This document shows positions 5,489 through 11,862 of a DNA stretch of 15,216 nt, in pieces. The notes under the pieces are model-generated. The model saw nothing but the letters and a program-made list of their open reading frames with translations. It had not been told where the DNA came from and ran no database searches. The stretch comes from JAVBNU01 sp031551265 (GTDB taxonomy: Bacteria; Cyanobacteriota; Vampirovibrionia; Gastranaerophilales; Gastranaerophilaceae): the NCBI GenBank assembly GCA_031551265.1, contig JAVBNU010000052.1, positions 1 through 15,216 of the forward strand, given 5' to 3'. Position numbers and translations under genes: made by a program. How positions within the stretch are numbered: position 1 is the stretch's first letter; each line of letters starts with the position of its first letter.

Positions 5489-7186
5489 ATGATAACAACA
5501 GTAACGGATTATCTTGTAGAAAGATTGCACCAGCTTGGGGTTCCGGATATTTTCGGATTACCCGGAGATTATAATTTCAATATTTTATCAGCAATCGAAA
5601 AACATCCCGGCGTCAAATGGATAAACTGCACAAATGAATTAAACGCAGGATATGCAGCAGACGGATATGCGCGAGTCAAAGGTTTTGGCGCAGTTGTCAC
5701 GACATATGCCGTGGGCGAGCTTAGCGCAATAAACGCAATTGCTGGTTCTTTTGCTGAAAATGTTCCCGTTATAAAAATTGTTGGAGTGCCACGCACATCT
5801 ACGATTAAAAATAATGTAATCTTGCACCATAATTTTCATAAGCCCAATTACCATGCATTTCAGAATGCATACAGTAACGTAGTTGAGACAACGGCGTTTC
5901 TGGATAAAACCAACGCAAAAGACGAAATCGACCGAATTATAGACGTCATGATTAGAACCAGAAAGCCTGTTTATGTAGCCATTCCAATAGATGTATGTGA
6001 TGAAAATATTGAGGGGCAGCTGCCAAAAGCCGAAATAAAGTCGCATGAGGCAAATCTTAAAAAAGTCATTGAACATATAGCGGAAGTAGTCAATAAGGCT
6101 AAAAACCCGCTTATATTAGCGGATGCTATTGTAAATCGCTACATGGCGAAAGACTTATTAAATGATTTAATAGAAACCACTAATATAGCTACATCAACAT
6201 TTTTAATGGGCAAATCTTCAATTGATGAGGCAAACAAGAATTTTGTAGGAACATATTTAGGCAATGTTTCATGGCAGGATACAGCTGACAGAATAAAAAA
6301 TTCTGACTGTATAATAACAATTGGCGGCATTTTTTCAGATGGCAACACAGGTGGATTTTCCTTAGAGAAAACAGACGCTTTTAAGATTGAAATCCAAAGC
6401 GATTACGTAATCATAGGCGAAAGAACTTATTCAGATGTATGGATTTATGAAATTTTAGCCGGATTAAAAGATCCTATAACTCCACGCAATGATGCAGATA
6501 TCGCAAAATTCGGCTACCCATTAGCAGAAAAGAATAATACAACACCTCTAAAAGAAAATGAGATTTTTCCTGTTTTGCAAAATTTCTTGAAAGAAAATGA
6601 TTTATTTGTGGTGGATACAGGCTCACTGTATGTTCCAAGCGGATTATTGAAACTCCCAAAAAATTGTACATATCTATGTCAAATGCTCTGGGCGTCAATA
6701 GGTTGGGCAACGCCGGCTGTATTTGGCGCAGCAACTGCAGATAAAAGCCGCCGTCCAATTTTACTGACCGGCGAAGGTGCTCACCAGCTTACTTTTCAAG
6801 AAGTATCCAACATGCTGAAGTACAACATTAAGCCGATAATTATACTTGTAAATAACAACGGTTATACGATTGAGCGAATACTTTCACAGGACTATGATAA
6901 TCCATATAACGACGTTAATGACTGGGATTATACTAAAATCCCCGAGATTTTCAAGGGTGATTACTGGTCAGCTAAGGCAGCGACGCAGGAAGAATTCAAA
7001 AAAGCTCTGGAACAAGCAGAAATTGAACAACAACACAGGCTTTGTTATATTGAACTAAAAACCGATAAAATAGATATAACTGACGCATCCAAACAAGTAG
7101 TCGAAAATGTACGCCAAAAATTAAACGCAGTAGAAAATGGCAAAGAGCACCCAGTTTGTGAAGAAAATATAACAAATTTTACTTAA
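5489..7186 (+). CDS. Thiamine-diphosphate 2-keto-acid decarboxylase (pyruvate/indolepyruvate type)
   Basis: The enzyme removes CO2 from a 2-keto acid to give an aldehyde, using thiamine diphosphate and Mg2+. The substrate could be pyruvate (acetaldehyde, hence ethanol), indolepyruvate, phenylpyruvate or branched-chain keto acids; sequence alone does not decide. The 565 residues carry the cofactor-activating Glu50 (TNELNAGYAADGYAR), the His113-His114 pair, and the cofactor motif GEG (428-430) with NN at 455-456 (X24 spacing), followed by GYTIER. These positions match bacterial pyruvate decarboxylases. The usual GDG is GEG here. I choose the ATG at 5489 because GGAGG lies 5 nt before it; the in-frame ATG at 5477 would place that site inside the gene. 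It appears monocistronic, with no alcohol dehydrogenase beside it. Confidence 0.9.
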   Translation: MITTVTDYLVERLHQLGVPDIFGLPGDYNFNILSAIEKHPGVKWINCTNELNAGYAADGYARVKGFGAVVTTYAVGELSAINAIAGSFAENVPVIKIVGVPRTSTIKNNVILHHNFHKPNYHAFQNAYSNVVETTAFLDKTNAKDEIDRIIDVMIRTRKPVYVAIPIDVCDENIEGQLPKAEIKSHEANLKKVIEHIAEVVNKAKNPLILADAIVNRYMAKDLLNDLIETTNIATSTFLMGKSSIDEANKNFVGTYLGNVSWQDTADRIKNSDCIITIGGIFSDGNTGGFSLEKTDAFKIEIQSDYVIIGERTYSDVWIYEILAGLKDPITPRNDADIAKFGYPLAEKNNTTPLKENEIFPVLQNFLKENDLFVVDTGSLYVPSGLLKLPKNCTYLCQMLWASIGWATPAVFGAATADKSRRPILLTGEGAHQLTFQEVSNMLKYNIKPIIILVNNNGYTIERILSQDYDNPYNDVNDWDYTKIPEIFKGDYWSAKAATQEEFKKALEQAEIEQQHRLCYIELKTDKIDITDASKQVVENVRQKLNAVENGKEHPVCEENITNFT

Positions 7187-7192
7187 ACGCAG

Positions 7193-7221
7193 TTGACAGC
7201 GCTTCATGTGGTTGATAATAT
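7193..7221 (+). promoter_or_regulatory. rplU-rpmA promoter
   Basis: A perfect TTGACA (7193-7198), 17 bp, then TAATAT (7216-7221) preceded by TTGA. This is the closest match to the sigma-70 consensus -35 in this region and fits a highly expressed ribosomal operon. Transcription would start near 7228. Confidence 0.75.
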
Positions 7222-7227
7222 TATAGA

Positions 7228-7295
7228 GATTAGATGGGGCAGTCGTCCGCAAATGTCATTATGACTACGACTCCCGTAACCGAAAGGACATACAC
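7228..7295 (+). promoter_or_regulatory. Structured 5' leader of rplU, candidate L21 leader
   Basis: The leader of about 68 nt can fold: GGG (7237-7239), bulged C7240, AGTCGT (7241-7246) pair with ACGACT (7267-7272) and CCC (7273-7275). The 20-nt loop contains ATGTCATTATGAC. The AAAGGA ribosome binding site (7283-7288) lies just 3' of the stem. L21 leaders that bind the protein and control the operon are known in other bacteria; that this is one is inferred from position and fold only. Confidence 0.5.
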
Positions 7296-7661
7296 ATGTT
7301 AGCAATTATCGAAACAGGCGGTAAGCAATATCAAGTAACAGAAGGACGCTACGTAGACGTAGAACTGTTGGAAGAAGCTCCTGACGCAAAAATTACTTTT
7401 GATAAAGTTGTTATGCTTGTAAACGGAAAAAAATCAAAAGTCGGCACTCCATACGTTAGCAAAGCTGTCGTAGAGGGCGTTGTTGTAAAACATGACCGTG
7501 ATAAAAAAGTCATAGTCTACAAACAAAGACCTAAAAAAGGTTACAGAAAAAAACAAGGACACAGACAATCATTTACGAGAGTAATGATTAACAAAATCAA
7601 AACTTCCGTAAAAGCAGACGCTGCTGAAGCGACTGCAACAACAGAAGCAAAGGAGAACTAA
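7296..7661 (+). CDS. rplU: 50S ribosomal protein L21
   Basis: L21 binds 23S rRNA in the large subunit. The start MLAIIETGGKQYQV is diagnostic, as are the central TFDKVVMLVNGKKSKVGTPY and the basic segment YKQRPKKGYRKKQGHRQ that contacts rRNA. At 121 residues it is slightly long, with an acidic Ala/Glu/Thr-rich tail (residues about 109-121) beyond the usual end. AAAGGA precedes the ATG at 7 nt. It is followed by rpmA after only 3 nt, so the two are translated from one mRNA driven by the promoter at 7193-7221. Confidence 0.97.
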   Translation: MLAIIETGGKQYQVTEGRYVDVELLEEAPDAKITFDKVVMLVNGKKSKVGTPYVSKAVVEGVVVKHDRDKKVIVYKQRPKKGYRKKQGHRQSFTRVMINKIKTSVKADAAEATATTEAKEN

Positions 7662-7664
7662 ACT

Positions 7665-7913
7665 ATGGCACATAAGAAGGGTGTAGGTTCATCAAAGAAC
7701 GGTCGTGATAGTCACAGTAAGCGATTAGGCGTAAAAATATACGGTGGAGAAGTTGTTAAAGCCGGTAATATCATAGTACGTCAAAGAGGTACAAAAATTC
7801 ATCCCGGTAATAACGTGGGCATCGGCACAGACGATACTTTATTCGCGTTGATTGACGGCATCGTAAAATTCGAGCCTCACAGACGCGACAGAAAAAAAGT
7901 AAGCGTTTACTAA
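7665..7913 (+). CDS. rpmA: 50S ribosomal protein L27
   Basis: L27 sits near the peptidyl-transferase centre. The 82-residue protein begins MAHKKGVGSSKNGRDS, so the functional N-terminal arm is encoded directly. There is no extra leader peptide of the kind cut off by the Prp protease in Firmicutes, and no prp gene lies between rplU and rpmA. The block GNIIVRQRGTKIHPGNNVGIG is the family signature. AAAGGAG in the tail of rplU serves as ribosome binding site. The operon ends at a strong terminator 23 bp downstream. Confidence 0.97.
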   Translation: MAHKKGVGSSKNGRDSHSKRLGVKIYGGEVVKAGNIIVRQRGTKIHPGNNVGIGTDDTLFALIDGIVKFEPHRRDRKKVSVY

Positions 7914-7936
7914 AACTATCTTAAATTTAAATTATA

Positions 7937-7967
7937 AAAAAGAGAATGACTATGTCATTCTCTTTTT
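7937..7967. terminator. Intrinsic terminator of rplU-rpmA
   Basis: A perfect 14-bp stem (AAAAAGAGAATGAC at 7937-7950 with GTCATTCTCTTTTT at 7954-7967) has a 3-nt loop (TAT) and a T run in its 3' arm. Its A-rich 5' arm would also let it terminate the small minus-strand gene at 7988-8125, which converges on it. Confidence 0.92.
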
Positions 7968-7987
7968 GCTTGATAATATCGGATATA

Positions 7988-8125
7988 CTATTTTAAAACG
8001 TGAATATTCACATTGTTTGAACTAGCTTCTTTATTTTTGGCTTGTTCACCTGCGACAACTGATTTAACGATTTCTTTGTTAGGATTTTCCTTAACTTCTA
8101 TTACTGTAACTTTGCAATTATGCAT
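7988..8125 (-). CDS. Small hypothetical protein, 45 residues
   Basis: A 45-codon frame starts at the ATG at 8125 (MHNCKVTVIEVKENPNKEIV) and ends at a TAG at 7988-7990. AGGGAG lies 7 nt before the ATG, and the shared terminator at 7937-7967 follows the stop, so it has the signals of a real gene. The product is charged and Lys/Asn/Glu-rich with a beta-like start (CKVTVIEV) and no membrane segment. One Cys is present at position 4. I know no family for it. Its reality rests on the ribosome binding site and context; conservation in relatives would settle it. Confidence 0.6.
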   Translation of the reverse strand: MHNCKVTVIEVKENPNKEIVKSVVAGEQAKNKEASSNNVNIHVLK

Positions 8126-8560
8126 TTCTAATCTCCCTGTTAAGTTCTATTTTGGCAGAGCTATGACAATTTGTAAATAGCCATAGCTATACCATCTTGC
8201 TTCCTAACTGTTCTTCCTTCCCTGGACTAACTGGCTTACTTTAAACCAAATTAGTTTTTGTACCTCTTTTAGACTTAAACGACTAAAAATTATTACTTCC
8301 GTATTGCTTTAGACCCTCGTACTATAATAAAAACATTTGCTCAGAAAAAATTGCCTGATTTACATGAAATTCTTGAATAATTCATTGGATTACCTGCCAC
8401 AAAAGCATTTCAGGAAGCCAGATTTTCGTTACAAAACTTAACTTAACATAACAACAGTATTTTACAGCATTCAATATCAAAATAGTGTATCATGGAAAAA
8501 GCACTAGTGTATCTGCTTTTCATCTAGTTATAACAAAATTCTAAGGACAGAATCTACAAC
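8126..8560. other. 435-bp intergenic region without a convincing gene
   Basis: This AT-rich stretch separates the 45-residue gene (minus) from the 71-residue gene (plus) and so holds both their promoters. A TATAAT occurs at 8323-8328 on the plus strand without a good -35. A short inverted repeat (AGCTATG at 8159-8165, CATAGCT at 8182-8188) lies near the minus-strand gene. A 25-codon frame at 8365-8442 lacks a ribosome binding site. I see no tRNA or recognisable structured RNA. Confidence 0.5.
8483..8513 (+). repeat. Direct repeat TAGTGTATC, 22-bp period
   Basis: TAGTGTATC occurs at 8483-8491 and again at 8505-8513, exactly 22 bp apart (about two helical turns) and 48 nt before the start of the 8561 gene. 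The spacing suits a regulator binding one DNA face, but no regulator is identified. Confidence 0.4.
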
Positions 8561-8776
8561 ATGGAAATCATCAGAAATTTGAATGATTTGAATTATTCCG
8601 ATGAAACAAAGGAATTCATGGCCTATCTGCGTGAATCAGTGGATAGCTATAATGTCGTGGATAAAATCAGAAACAGAGAATACATAAAGAAATACGTACA
8701 GCGAAAAAATGATTTGCCCGTTTACAATTACGCGAAACCGGGCGCAGAAGCCAGCCGGCTCATCCAAAATCAATAA
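8561..8776 (+). CDS. Hypothetical protein, 71 residues
   Basis: The 71-residue product starts MEIIRNLNDLNYSDETKEFM and is charged and helical in its first two thirds, with a run of Arg/Lys (residues about 36-50) and no membrane segment or Cys. I do not recognise it. The only ribosome binding candidate is AAGGA at 8543-8547, about 13 nt from the ATG, which is long. It lies 101 nt upstream of ruvB on the same strand and could be in the same transcript, although ruvB has its own -10 box. Small size, ordinary codon use and a leader with a direct repeat make it a plausible but unproven gene. Confidence 0.55.
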   Translation: MEIIRNLNDLNYSDETKEFMAYLRESVDSYNVVDKIRNREYIKKYVQRKNDLPVYNYAKPGAEASRLIQNQ

Positions 8777-8862
8777 ATACACCATAGACTTTCACGTCAA
8801 CATGAACAAGTTCAGCATGACCTTAATATCATTCGTAACAAATACCAATATAGTGCTATTTA

Positions 8863-8871
8863 TGGTATATT
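8863..8871 (+). promoter_or_regulatory. Extended -10 directly before ruvB
   Basis: TGGTATATT (extended -10 TGn plus TATATT at 8866-8871) ends 7 nt before the ruvB ATG, so transcription would start at or next to the ATG. No good -35 is visible, which an extended -10 can tolerate. The same TATGGTATATTT string precedes the gene at 10275. Confidence 0.45.
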
Positions 8872-8877
8872 TTTACT

Positions 8878-9954
8878 ATGGCAATTTATTCTGATGACGA
8901 AATAGAGATAAAACACGAGGAGAAGCCTGCAAAAAGCGCTGACTTGTCACGCGAAGAACTACTTTACGACAAGTCATATGAAACAAGCATTCGCCCGAAA
9001 ACTTTTGATACATACATCGGTCAAAGCACGTTAAAAGCCAACTTAAAAATCACAATTGAAGCGGCAAAAAAACGTGAACAACCACTAGACCACTTATTAT
9101 TTTACGGTCCACCCGGACTGGGAAAAACCACTCTGGCGGGTGTAATTGCTAATGAAATGGGTTCAAATATTCGTATCACCTCAGCGCCGGCACTTGAGCG
9201 CCCACGCGATATTATCGGAATTTTGATGTCACTAAAAGAAGGCGAAATCCTTTTCATTGATGAGATTCACCGCCTGAACAAAGTCGCAGAAGAAATATTG
9301 TACCCTGCAATGGAAGATTTTTATTTAGATATGACGACAGGCAAAGCACAGACAGTAAAGACGTTGAGAATACCTGTACCTAAGTTTACACTTATTGGCG
9401 CAACCACAAAAGCAGGCGCGCTGTCAGGTCCTCTGCGTGATCGTTTCGGGATAATCCATAGACTTGAATTTTACACTATTGAAGAATTAACCGGTGTTGT
9501 GCTACGCACAGCTGAAATATTAAATATTAACATAGAGACTAAAGGCGCTGAAGCCGTAGCCAAACGTTCTCGCGGCACACCGAGAATTGCTAACCGTTTA
9601 ATCAAGCGCGTAAGCGACTACGCACTGGTCACAAATGAGACAAGCGAAATCAAAGTTACCGAAGATATAGCCAACAAAGCACTCGACACACTTAAGATTG
9701 ATCATTTTGGACTGGACAACATTGACCGTGAATTATTAAAGTTAATTATCGAGAAATACGATGGCGGCCCCGTAGGTATTGAGACTATAGCTGCTGCACT
9801 TGGTGAGGACACTAAAACGATTGAGGATGTATACGAGCCATTTTTGTTACAAGCAGGCTTGATCCAGCGTACCTCACGCGGCAGAAAAGTCTCACCTGAA
9901 GGCTACAGGCATTTAGGCTACAAGATCTCTTCGGCGCAACAACAACTATTTTAA
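8878..9954 (+). CDS. ruvB: Holliday junction ATP-dependent DNA helicase RuvB
   Basis: RuvB is the hexameric AAA+ motor that drives branch migration of Holliday junctions with RuvA before RuvC cuts them. The 358 residues show Walker A GPPGLGKTT (77-85), Walker B LFIDEIHRL (125-133), sensor 1 GATT (174-177), the arginine-finger motif GPLRDRFG (184-191), RGTPRIANRL (about 232-241) and the C-terminal winged-helix DNA-binding domain ending EGYRHLGYK. TSAPALERPRDI after Walker A is typical of cyanobacterial RuvB. An N-terminal extension of about 35 residues, charged, precedes the core. The ATG lacks a Shine-Dalgarno. ruvA and ruvC are not nearby, so the ruv genes are dispersed, as in cyanobacteria. 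Confidence 0.97.
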   Translation: MAIYSDDEIEIKHEEKPAKSADLSREELLYDKSYETSIRPKTFDTYIGQSTLKANLKITIEAAKKREQPLDHLLFYGPPGLGKTTLAGVIANEMGSNIRITSAPALERPRDIIGILMSLKEGEILFIDEIHRLNKVAEEILYPAMEDFYLDMTTGKAQTVKTLRIPVPKFTLIGATTKAGALSGPLRDRFGIIHRLEFYTIEELTGVVLRTAEILNINIETKGAEAVAKRSRGTPRIANRLIKRVSDYALVTNETSEIKVTEDIANKALDTLKIDHFGLDNIDRELLKLIIEKYDGGPVGIETIAAALGEDTKTIEDVYEPFLLQAGLIQRTSRGRKVSPEGYRHLGYKISSAQQQLF

Positions 9955-9984
9955 CTTATTTTCGGGGTTTTGTGTGATAGTTGG

Positions 9985-10161
9985 CTAGCTGACTCTTTTC
10001 ATTAAGTCAGAGAGTTTGACATCGTTTTTGTCTTTTTTCTCAGCTTTAGCCTGAGTGACAACAACTGCTTTTTTTTGATTTAGTCGTGTCAAACCGATAT
10101 ATGAGGTGTCTTCTTTGTTTATCATCAATATGTCTTTGACGAATTTTATTATTTCGTTCAT
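9985..10161 (-). CDS. Small hypothetical protein, 58 residues
   Basis: A 58-codon frame starts at the ATG at 10161 (MNEIIKFVKDILMINKEDTS) and stops at 9985-9987 (TAG). AGAGGGA lies about 7 nt before the ATG. The N-terminal 15 residues form an amphipathic helix; then YIGLTRL, a short beta-like KAVVVTQ, and a lysine-rich tail ending LSDLMKRVS. No membrane segment is evident. It converges on ruvB (30-bp gap, no hairpin seen) and diverges from the 10275 gene. It has a good ribosome binding site and protein-like composition, but I know no family. A small regulatory or scaffold protein would be a guess. Confidence 0.6.
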   Translation of the reverse strand: MNEIIKFVKDILMINKEDTSYIGLTRLNQKKAVVVTQAKAEKKDKNDVKLSDLMKRVS

Positions 10162-10212
10162 TTATATTCCCTCTATATGTTGAATATTTTAGTTAATTTT
10201 TAATAACATTAT

Positions 10213-10230
10213 ATACATTTTTTAATGTAT
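10213..10230. repeat. Palindrome in the divergent intergenic region
   Basis: ATACATT (10213-10219) and AATGTAT (10224-10230) form a perfect 7-bp inverted repeat around TTTT, between divergent genes at 10161 (minus) and 10275 (plus). It could be an operator for either. AT-rich composition raises the chance of coincidence. Confidence 0.3.
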
Positions 10231-10257
10231 TTTAAATGTTTTTTAATCCCCTATTAT

Positions 10258-10265
10258 GGTATATT
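10258..10265 (+). promoter_or_regulatory. -10 box directly before the 10275 gene
   Basis: TATATT at 10260-10265, preceded by ATGG, ends 9 nt before the ATG. With the usual 6-7 nt distance the mRNA would have a leader of 0-3 nt. No Shine-Dalgarno is present. Confidence 0.4.
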
Positions 10266-10274
10266 TAAAATACT

Positions 10275-10994
10275 ATGAATAATTTTGTTGAGGATAAAAC
10301 CGCTAATAACGCCGAAATCGCCTGTAAGCTATGCGAAAAAGATTATACTTACGGGGAAGTGATAGCCGAGCTGGAGTGCACGAATGTGATAAAAAAACAG
10401 GCATGTATTCTTAGCCTGAGCGAATTAAGAACACAAGAGGATGCAAATAAACTCATTGATAACTTGACAGGACAAGACGGGCGAATCAGAGAAGTCGTTG
10501 CATTTAAAATTAACGAACTCATCAAAAACAGCTACTACACGGCATTTTTTCAAAGCAGAGAAGCCAGTGACACTTTTATAAATGGTATTATCGACGTCAA
10601 TCCCGCAATTTGCAGGTTTATAATCGAAGCGCTGGATTATGTGGATGATAAAAAGTATTTAGTAGAAACATTAATTCAGCAAGTCCAAAAAATTGACAAC
10701 GACGTTAAAAATGCTGGTAAAGACATTGAAAAACATGTTCTTAAGAAAAAAATATTCAAGCTCTACTGGACATTAGAGGCCTTGACAGAAATCCTAAAAA
10801 ATCATCCTACAGGAGAGGATACAACGGAGCTTGAAACGATAATACAAGCTACTATTGAGCATTCCGAATATACCATACGCGAAAAAGTATATAGGCTACT
10901 AAAAGTTATAAATGCTCAATGCAAAAATGCAGTTTTCGAGAATTATCTCCAAAAACTGCAAAATGATGAAAATTTTTATGTAACACTAAACTAA
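10275..10994 (+). CDS. Hypothetical helical (HEAT-like) protein
   Basis: This 239-residue protein is predicted to be almost wholly alpha-helical, soluble and acidic. Segments around residues 35-75 (KQACILSLSELRTQEDANKL, then GRIREVVAFKINELIKNS) look like paired helices of a HEAT/ARM-type solenoid, with further helical pairs at about 90-130 and 155-235. No catalytic motif is visible, so a scaffold or protein-binding role is the likeliest guess. The ATG lacks a Shine-Dalgarno, like tadA, hicA and ruvB. Its stop codon overlaps that of the convergent gene (CTAA, 10991-10994). I know no specific family. Confidence 0.75.
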   Translation: MNNFVEDKTANNAEIACKLCEKDYTYGEVIAELECTNVIKKQACILSLSELRTQEDANKLIDNLTGQDGRIREVVAFKINELIKNSYYTAFFQSREASDTFINGIIDVNPAICRFIIEALDYVDDKKYLVETLIQQVQKIDNDVKNAGKDIEKHVLKKKIFKLYWTLEALTEILKNHPTGEDTTELETIIQATIEHSEYTIREKVYRLLKVINAQCKNAVFENYLQKLQNDENFYVTLN

Positions 10995-11557
10995 ATAGTG
11001 CAATCTAAATCCATTTTAGCGGCTTCGCGTCTTAGTCTTTGGCCGTTATCACGCAAAGCGTTCCACGCACAGGCCGTAACAGCACCGCCTATAATGCCCA
11101 GGCCAATAAAGACCATATTAGAGCGATTGCCTTTAATAGTATTTATATAAAGATTTTTTACACCATCTATCAGGCCGCGTGAATGCTCAGCATATTCGCT
11201 GCATAATTGGCGCAACGCAACACGCTCAGATTTAGGAAGTTGTTTAAACTCTTCAGCAGTAAAGTAATCCTTAACTCTATGTTTTTTCTGAGCAATCATC
11301 TCAAGAAAAGTAGCATAAGCTTTGTTTCCTGGTTTTTCTTCGGATAATTTTTGGACCTTATCAATAAAATCTTGTTTTTCTAAAGCCATCAATGGTTTTT
11401 GAGCTTTAGCAAACTCGTCGACGCCAAAAGCTCTTTTATCATGCTCCGTAACCGGAATTAAGTGTTTTGCTGCATAGCCGAGCGCTCCACCTGTCACCAT
11501 ATAGTGTAGACAGTTTGCTCTAGGTTCTGAATTTTTCACAGCATTAACACCGCTCAT
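10991..11557 (-). CDS. Hypothetical membrane-anchored protein
   Basis: The 188-residue product is unrecognised. I choose the ATG at 11557 (MSGVNAVKNSEPRANCLHYM) over an upstream GTG because AAGGA lies 9 nt before it. A moderately hydrophobic N-terminal stretch (about residues 17-36, HYMVTGGALGYAAKHLIPV) is followed by a charged helical domain (37-147). A clear membrane segment, NMVFIGLGIIGGAVTACAW, spans about 148-166, and a basic tail (RDNGQRLRREAAK) follows. This suggests two membrane contacts with the helical domain between them, the basic tail probably cytoplasmic. No enzyme motif is seen. Its stop codon overlaps the stop of the convergent 10275 gene by 4 nt with no terminator between. 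Confidence 0.75.
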   Translation of the reverse strand: MSGVNAVKNSEPRANCLHYMVTGGALGYAAKHLIPVTEHDKRAFGVDEFAKAQKPLMALEKQDFIDKVQKLSEEKPGNKAYATFLEMIAQKKHRVKDYFTAEEFKQLPKSERVALRQLCSEYAEHSRGLIDGVKNLYINTIKGNRSNMVFIGLGIIGGAVTACAWNALRDNGQRLRREAAKMDLDCTI

Positions 11558-11759
11558 GGGAATAATTCCTTTTACCTTCACTACAAAAAAATATCCATTT
11601 TACAGAATACTCAATTTTTGGTATTTTATCATTTCTAAAATAAAAAGTCAACACTTTTTTCAAGATTTAAGTTCAAGAGAGGACAAAGAGGCTTTGTTTT
11701 TAAAAGTTTTTAGAGTAAAAAACTGTGAAGGCCTTGCCGAAAGATTGCACAGTTGATGC

Positions 11760-11787
11760 GATTCTTCGCCTTACGGCTAAGAATGAC
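11760..11787 (-). repeat. GTCATTC-type palindromic repeat
   Basis: On the minus strand this reads GTCATTCTTAGCC, four-base loop, GGCGAAGAATC. ATTCTT pairs with AAGAAT, then one mismatched position, then GCC with GGC around TTAC. It shares the GTCATTC...GAATC outline with the two elements at 13133-13308. It lies between the 11557 gene and the pgk promoter. Confidence 0.6.
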
Positions 11788-11798
11788 GTAGTTACTAC

Positions 11799-11827
11799 TT
11801 TACTAATTGCTGTGCCTCAAATACAAT
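11799..11827 (+). promoter_or_regulatory. Candidate pgk promoter
   Basis: TTTACT (11799-11804), 17 bp, TACAAT (11822-11827) would start transcription near 11834, with a 29-nt leader holding the GAGG ribosome binding site. The rest of the 280-bp gap upstream (11582-11798) holds the GTCATTC repeat and nothing else that I recognise. Confidence 0.5.
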
Positions 11828-11862
11828 AGAGATGTTGAGATAGAAAAAACGAGGTAAAAACC

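Noticed and set aside
5477..5491. Upstream ATG for the keto-acid decarboxylase
   Set aside because: The GGAGG box lies after it and at ideal distance from the ATG at 5489, and the active-site residues then match standard numbering.
8365..8442. 25-codon plus-strand frame in the 8126-8560 gap
   Set aside because: No ribosome binding site, very short, and no supporting context.
8709..8894. 61-codon plus-strand frame overlapping the 8561 gene and ruvB start
   Set aside because: It is out of frame with both neighbours, has no ribosome binding site, and its Phe/Tyr/Ile-rich tail reflects AT-rich sequence.
11556..11756. 66-codon plus-strand frame after the 11557 gene
   Set aside because: It begins antisense within the start of the minus-strand gene, is low-complexity, lacks a Shine-Dalgarno and has no protein-like features.
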